Source of the DNA: Deltaproteobacteria bacterium
Lineage (GTDB): Bacteria; Desulfobacterota; Desulfomonilia; Desulfomonilales; Desulfomonilaceae
NCBI GenBank assembly: GCA_023474025.1
Contig: JAMCYH010000009.1
Span: 1 to 45,751, forward strand
Reading direction: 5' to 3'
Length of the DNA stretch: 45,751 nt
The translations under genes and the position numbers were made by a program. Positions 42,899-45,751 of the stretch are shown here, piece after piece; the stretch's first letter is position 1; each line of letters begins with the position of its first letter. The notes beneath the pieces were generated by a model. That model was given only the letters and a program-made list of their open reading frames with translations. It searched no databases and had not been told where the DNA came from.

Positions 42899-44968
42899 TT
42901 ACAAACCCTGTCCGGGGATTGTGAAAAAGAAGGTGGCTCCCTTGCCCTGCTCTGATTGAAACCAGACGCGTCCCCCGTGTCTCTCAACGATCTTCTTGCA
43001 AATAGCCAGGCCTATGCCTGTTCCCGGATATTCATCTCTATTGTGCAGCCTCTGGAATATTACGAATATTCGATCCGCATATTGTGGATCAATTCCAATA
43101 CCATTGTCACGGAAAGAAAAGCGCCAATTCCCGTAACATTGTTCGGCGGAGACATGGATCAATGGGGGAGAATCATTTTTAAATTTCAACGAGTTATGGA
43201 TAAGGTTCTGGAATAGCCGCATGAGTTGGGCGCTATCGCCAATCACCACAGGAAGATGGTCATGAGTTACCGTGGCGCCGCTGTCCTCAATCAACAGTTG
43301 AAGATGGTCGAGGACCCGACTTAACAATGTTTCACAGTCAACAGGTCCAAAAGCTTTACCGTGAGTCCCCACCCGGGAATATTCCAAAAGGTCATTAATA
43401 AGCATCCTCATGCGCTTGGCGCCGTCAATCGCGTACCCTATAAAATCATCTGCCTCTGCGTCGAGTCGTCCCTTGTAGCGACGTTCAATGAGCCCCATAT
43501 AGCTTGACACCATTCGTAATGGTTCCTGCAGATCATGTGAGGCGACATACGCGAACTGTTGTAACTCTGCGTTGGAACGTTCGAGTTCCGCATGAGATCG
43601 TCGTAATTCCTCTTCAGCCCTTTTCCTTGCGGAGATGTCTTCGGCAAACATGAGAATCCCGGGCTCTCCCTGATAGTCGATTGGAACCGACGACACGCTC
43701 ACGTCCACTCTTACGCCGTCCAGTCTGATAAATTCCTGCTCGATCTCCGGGACTGACGACCCCTTTTCCTGAACTTGTTCCATTCTTGATTTTACGAGAT
43801 CTCGAAACTCCGGACTGACTATTTCCTGGATTTCCCTGCCGACCAGTTCTCCTTCGCTCCTGGCTCCGAGGAGTTTCAGGCCCGCCGGGTTCATGTAGAT
43901 CCACTTCTGTTTGACATGGACGCCTATCATTTTTGGAAGGAACTCCACCAACTTTCGATTGCGTTCTTCGCTCTCCCGAAGTTTCTGTTCCGCTAGCTTA
44001 CGCTCTGTGATGTCCAAAAAAGTCACAACGGCGCCCACTCTTACGCCGTCCAGTCTGAGGGGATACGACCAATATTCGGCCGGAAAACACGCTCCATCGG
44101 CCCGCCAGAACACCTCGTCGTCTGCGTGTGCCCCTTCCACCTGACCTAGCGTCAGAGTCATCCGGCATTCCTCCTCGGGAAACGGGGTTCCGTCCGGGCG
44201 CTTGTGGTGGATTTGCCGATGTATATTTTTCCCGACCAATTCGTCAGGCTCTTTGTATCCAAGCAAATTGAGGCATCTGGCGTTGCAGAACGTGCAGTCG
44301 CCATTCAGGTCGACGCCGTATATCGCTTCGGCGGTGGAATTTAGCAGGAGACGGAATTGGTCCTCACTTCTGCGTAGCGCATCCTCTGCTTGTTTACGCT
44401 CAGCGATCTCTTCTGTCAATCTGGAGTTTTTCGTAGCAATTTCCGCAGTGCGCTCTCTTACGAGTTCTTCCAGATGATGACGATGGCTTTTGAGTTCTTC
44501 TTCGGAAGCCAGCCTTTCAATAGCCGTCTCGGCTAATCCAGCGACTGCCAGAAAAAGATTTAAAAGATCTTTGGGCAAAGCAGCCTCAGTCTTATAACCG
44601 ATCAGCATGACATTTTCTGTCTCCCCCCCCTTGTGGATCGGCAGGAAAACAGTCACATAAGGGTCGGGTATCTCCAGGACTTGCATGTCCAGAAACCCAC
44701 TACCTAAAACACTCGATATAATTCCCCTTGATTTCACTGTGCAAACGCCATCCTGAAGAACCTGATCAGAAACAGTGCAGTGGTGTATGGCAATCTCTCC
44801 TGTCGGCGCCTGATGAGCAAAGGCCACCCAGTCCGATTTGAAAAAGTTCACCATCACTCCTGCCAGGTGTTCATAAACATCCTGTTGGGTGGTAAGCCGG
44901 GATATATATTGAGCGGCTTTTATGAAAGCCTCGTGCTGTTCCTTTTCGTCGATTAACGCTCGGTCCAT
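42899..44968 (-). CDS. PAS-domain sensor histidine kinase
   Basis: A 689-residue soluble kinase with no membrane segments. Order: GAF-like N-terminus (about 10-155), coiled coil (157-200), PAS1 (about 203-325), PAS2 (about 335-450), coiled coil, HisKA with phosphoacceptor H478 (VASHDLQEPLRMV, the phytochrome/HWE-neighbour type H-box), and HATPase_c with NLIHNSLKFKN, DNGIGID and GTGIGLAI. It therefore senses a cytoplasmic signal. It starts 3 bp after the RACo stop codon and is followed by the sigma-54 regulator, tying the sensor to corrinoid-protein activation. Cofactor of the PAS domains is not evident. Confidence 0.93.
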   Translation of the reverse strand: MDRALIDEKEQHEAFIKAAQYISRLTTQQDVYEHLAGVMVNFFKSDWVAFAHQAPTGEIAIHHCTVSDQVLQDGVCTVKSRGIISSVLGSGFLDMQVLEIPDPYVTVFLPIHKGGETENVMLIGYKTEAALPKDLLNLFLAVAGLAETAIERLASEEELKSHRHHLEELVRERTAEIATKNSRLTEEIAERKQAEDALRRSEDQFRLLLNSTAEAIYGVDLNGDCTFCNARCLNLLGYKEPDELVGKNIHRQIHHKRPDGTPFPEEECRMTLTLGQVEGAHADDEVFWRADGACFPAEYWSYPLRLDGVRVGAVVTFLDITERKLAEQKLRESEERNRKLVEFLPKMIGVHVKQKWIYMNPAGLKLLGARSEGELVGREIQEIVSPEFRDLVKSRMEQVQEKGSSVPEIEQEFIRLDGVRVDVSVSSVPIDYQGEPGILMFAEDISARKRAEEELRRSHAELERSNAELQQFAYVASHDLQEPLRMVSSYMGLIERRYKGRLDAEADDFIGYAIDGAKRMRMLINDLLEYSRVGTHGKAFGPVDCETLLSRVLDHLQLLIEDSGATVTHDHLPVVIGDSAQLMRLFQNLIHNSLKFKNDSPPLIHVSAEQCYGNWRFSFRDNGIGIDPQYADRIFVIFQRLHNRDEYPGTGIGLAICKKIVERHGGRVWFQSEQGKGATFFFTIPGQGL
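43705..44058. repeat. 24-bp direct repeat inside the two PAS-coding segments
   Basis: A 24-base stretch at 43705-43728 recurs exactly at 44035-44058, 330 bp away. Both copies encode the RLDGVRVxV strand of a PAS domain (residues about 305-313 and 416-424). It points to recent PAS duplication or gene conversion. Confidence 0.7.
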
Positions 44969-44971
44969 AAT

Positions 44972-45751
44972 TCAGTCTGTCTCCATGGGCTTCACATAAA
45001 GGTTTTCCAGAAAGAGTTCTTCGAATTCCGAATGATTCGACATATTGATCACACGGGCTTTTTTTCTTACGGATTCCAACTCAAGCAACTGGTCGGGCGA
45101 AGCGAGAAGCATTTCGCAGCCGGCTAGGGCAGTGTTGCCGCATAACTCAATCGAGTGAGCTCCAACTCCAGGAAGAAGGCCGATATTCTGGGCATTTCTG
45201 ATATTCAACAAACGCCCGAAGACGCCGCTGACATAAACTCGCCCCAGGTTTTTCGTAGTCATGCCGGCAGACTTGAGCAAAAGCCGGATTCCAGCTCCAA
45301 TGGCCGCCTTCGCACGCTGAAAGATATCGACGTCCTTATTTGTCACTACAATGTCCCGACTACCTTTCAGCAGGAGGAATCCATCAATGGCCATCTCGCC
45401 CGTCAATTTTCCCTTCCTGTCCAGGGCCCCGGTACGGAGCAGACAGGCAATCAGATCGACCAGGCCCGAACCGCAGAGACCTTTTGGGTTAACACCAGCT
45501 AAAACCTGAAAGGTAAAATCTTGCGAGTGCTCCTTCTGTTCGATTTGATAAATTGCTCCTGGCGCAGCAGGCATTCCACAACTCAAACCAGAGCCCTCAA
45601 ATGCAGGCCCCCCGGCAGCAGACGTTACCCACAGGACAGAGCCATCCCACAGGGCGATCTCGGAATTGGTCCCGAAATCGACCAGCAGACTTACTTTGGG
45701 TTGAGCAGTCATCGCTGTGGCAAGCACACCGGCCAGGTAATGAATATATTG
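44972..45751 (-). CDS. Reductive activator of corrinoid protein (RACo), C-terminal part (partial)
   Basis: The frame is open to the right edge, so only the last 259 residues (C-terminal ASKHA/DUF4445 domain) are present. Signatures: LLVDFGTNSEIAL (phosphate-binding loop), SAAGGPAFEGSGLSCGMPAAPGAI, PKGLCGSGLVDLIACLLRTG and GVFGRLLNIRNAQNIGLLPG. RACo proteins use ATP to reduce Co(II) corrinoid proteins back to Co(I) during methyl transfer; the missing N-terminus normally carries a [2Fe-2S] ferredoxin domain. Immediately downstream lie the kinase and sigma-54 regulator. Methyltransferase genes may lie beyond the window. The host thus probably uses corrinoid-dependent demethylation or acetyl-CoA pathway chemistry. 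Confidence 0.9.
   Translation of the reverse strand, partial: QYIHYLAGVLATAMTAQPKVSLLVDFGTNSEIALWDGSVLWVTSAAGGPAFEGSGLSCGMPAAPGAIYQIEQKEHSQDFTFQVLAGVNPKGLCGSGLVDLIACLLRTGALDRKGKLTGEMAIDGFLLLKGSRDIVVTNKDVDIFQRAKAAIGAGIRLLLKSAGMTTKNLGRVYVSGVFGRLLNIRNAQNIGLLPGVGAHSIELCGNTALAGCEMLLASPDQLLELESVRKKARVINMSNHSEFEELFLENLYVKPMETD

Overview
The window looks like chromosomal DNA from an anaerobic Gram-negative bacterium. The best guess is a Desulfobacterota (former Deltaproteobacteria) lineage of the Desulfomonile/Syntrophobacter kind. The grounds are a SelW-type selenoprotein with an in-frame UGA, a corrinoid reductive activator (RACo), a sigma-54 response regulator, a complete 13-gene NADH-type complex I operon with fused NuoCD, and moderate GC. 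The taxon is an inference from gene content. I see no rRNA or tRNA gene, CRISPR array, insertion sequence or prophage.

Left part (1-15,100), mostly housekeeping: the end of a PUA-like protein; a gamma-class carbonic anhydrase; an isolated 59-residue very acidic protein with its own promoter and a perfect 23-bp hairpin after it; YggT; HU with a good promoter; a one-cluster ferredoxin; a YkgJ-type cysteine-cluster protein; and the ileS-lspA-DUF167 cluster. A plus-strand run follows: transglutaminase-like lipoprotein, SelW selenoprotein (conventional ORF calling would miss it), zinc-ribbon membrane protein, dGTPase-like HD hydrolase. Next come MobA, an 82-residue unknown, and a minus-strand set of site-2 protease with CBS domains, NAD(P)HX repair enzyme NnrE-NnrD and an HPt phosphotransfer protein.

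Middle part (15,200-24,600), the most unusual: a fused MDR dehydrogenase/Gfo-Idh-MocA oxidoreductase; an 889-residue protein joining a MerA/Lpd-type flavin disulfide oxidoreductase, a STAS domain and a DUF1990 (SRPBCC-like) domain; an overlapping phytoene-desaturase-like FAD oxidoreductase; a frameshifted, N-terminally truncated tspO remnant; a convergent TIGR01777-type epimerase; and a divergent acyl-CoA synthetase. The two flavoproteins overlap by 11 bp, so they are probably co-translated. With the tspO remnant and the TIGR01777 gene beside them they make up the best candidate here for an undescribed redox or isoprenoid/tetrapyrrole-linked system.

Right part (24,600-45,751): nuoN to nuoA on the minus strand, tightly packed with many start/stop overlaps, encoding a respiratory complex I with a full NADH-oxidising NuoEFG module. 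Upstream lie a secreted protein and a 112-residue protein, both unknown, and an AT-rich gap with an orphan plus-strand intrinsic terminator. The window ends in a compact operon (transcribed RACo, histidine kinase, REC-PAS-AAA+-Fis regulator). It suggests sigma-54 control linked to corrinoid-dependent methyl transfer.
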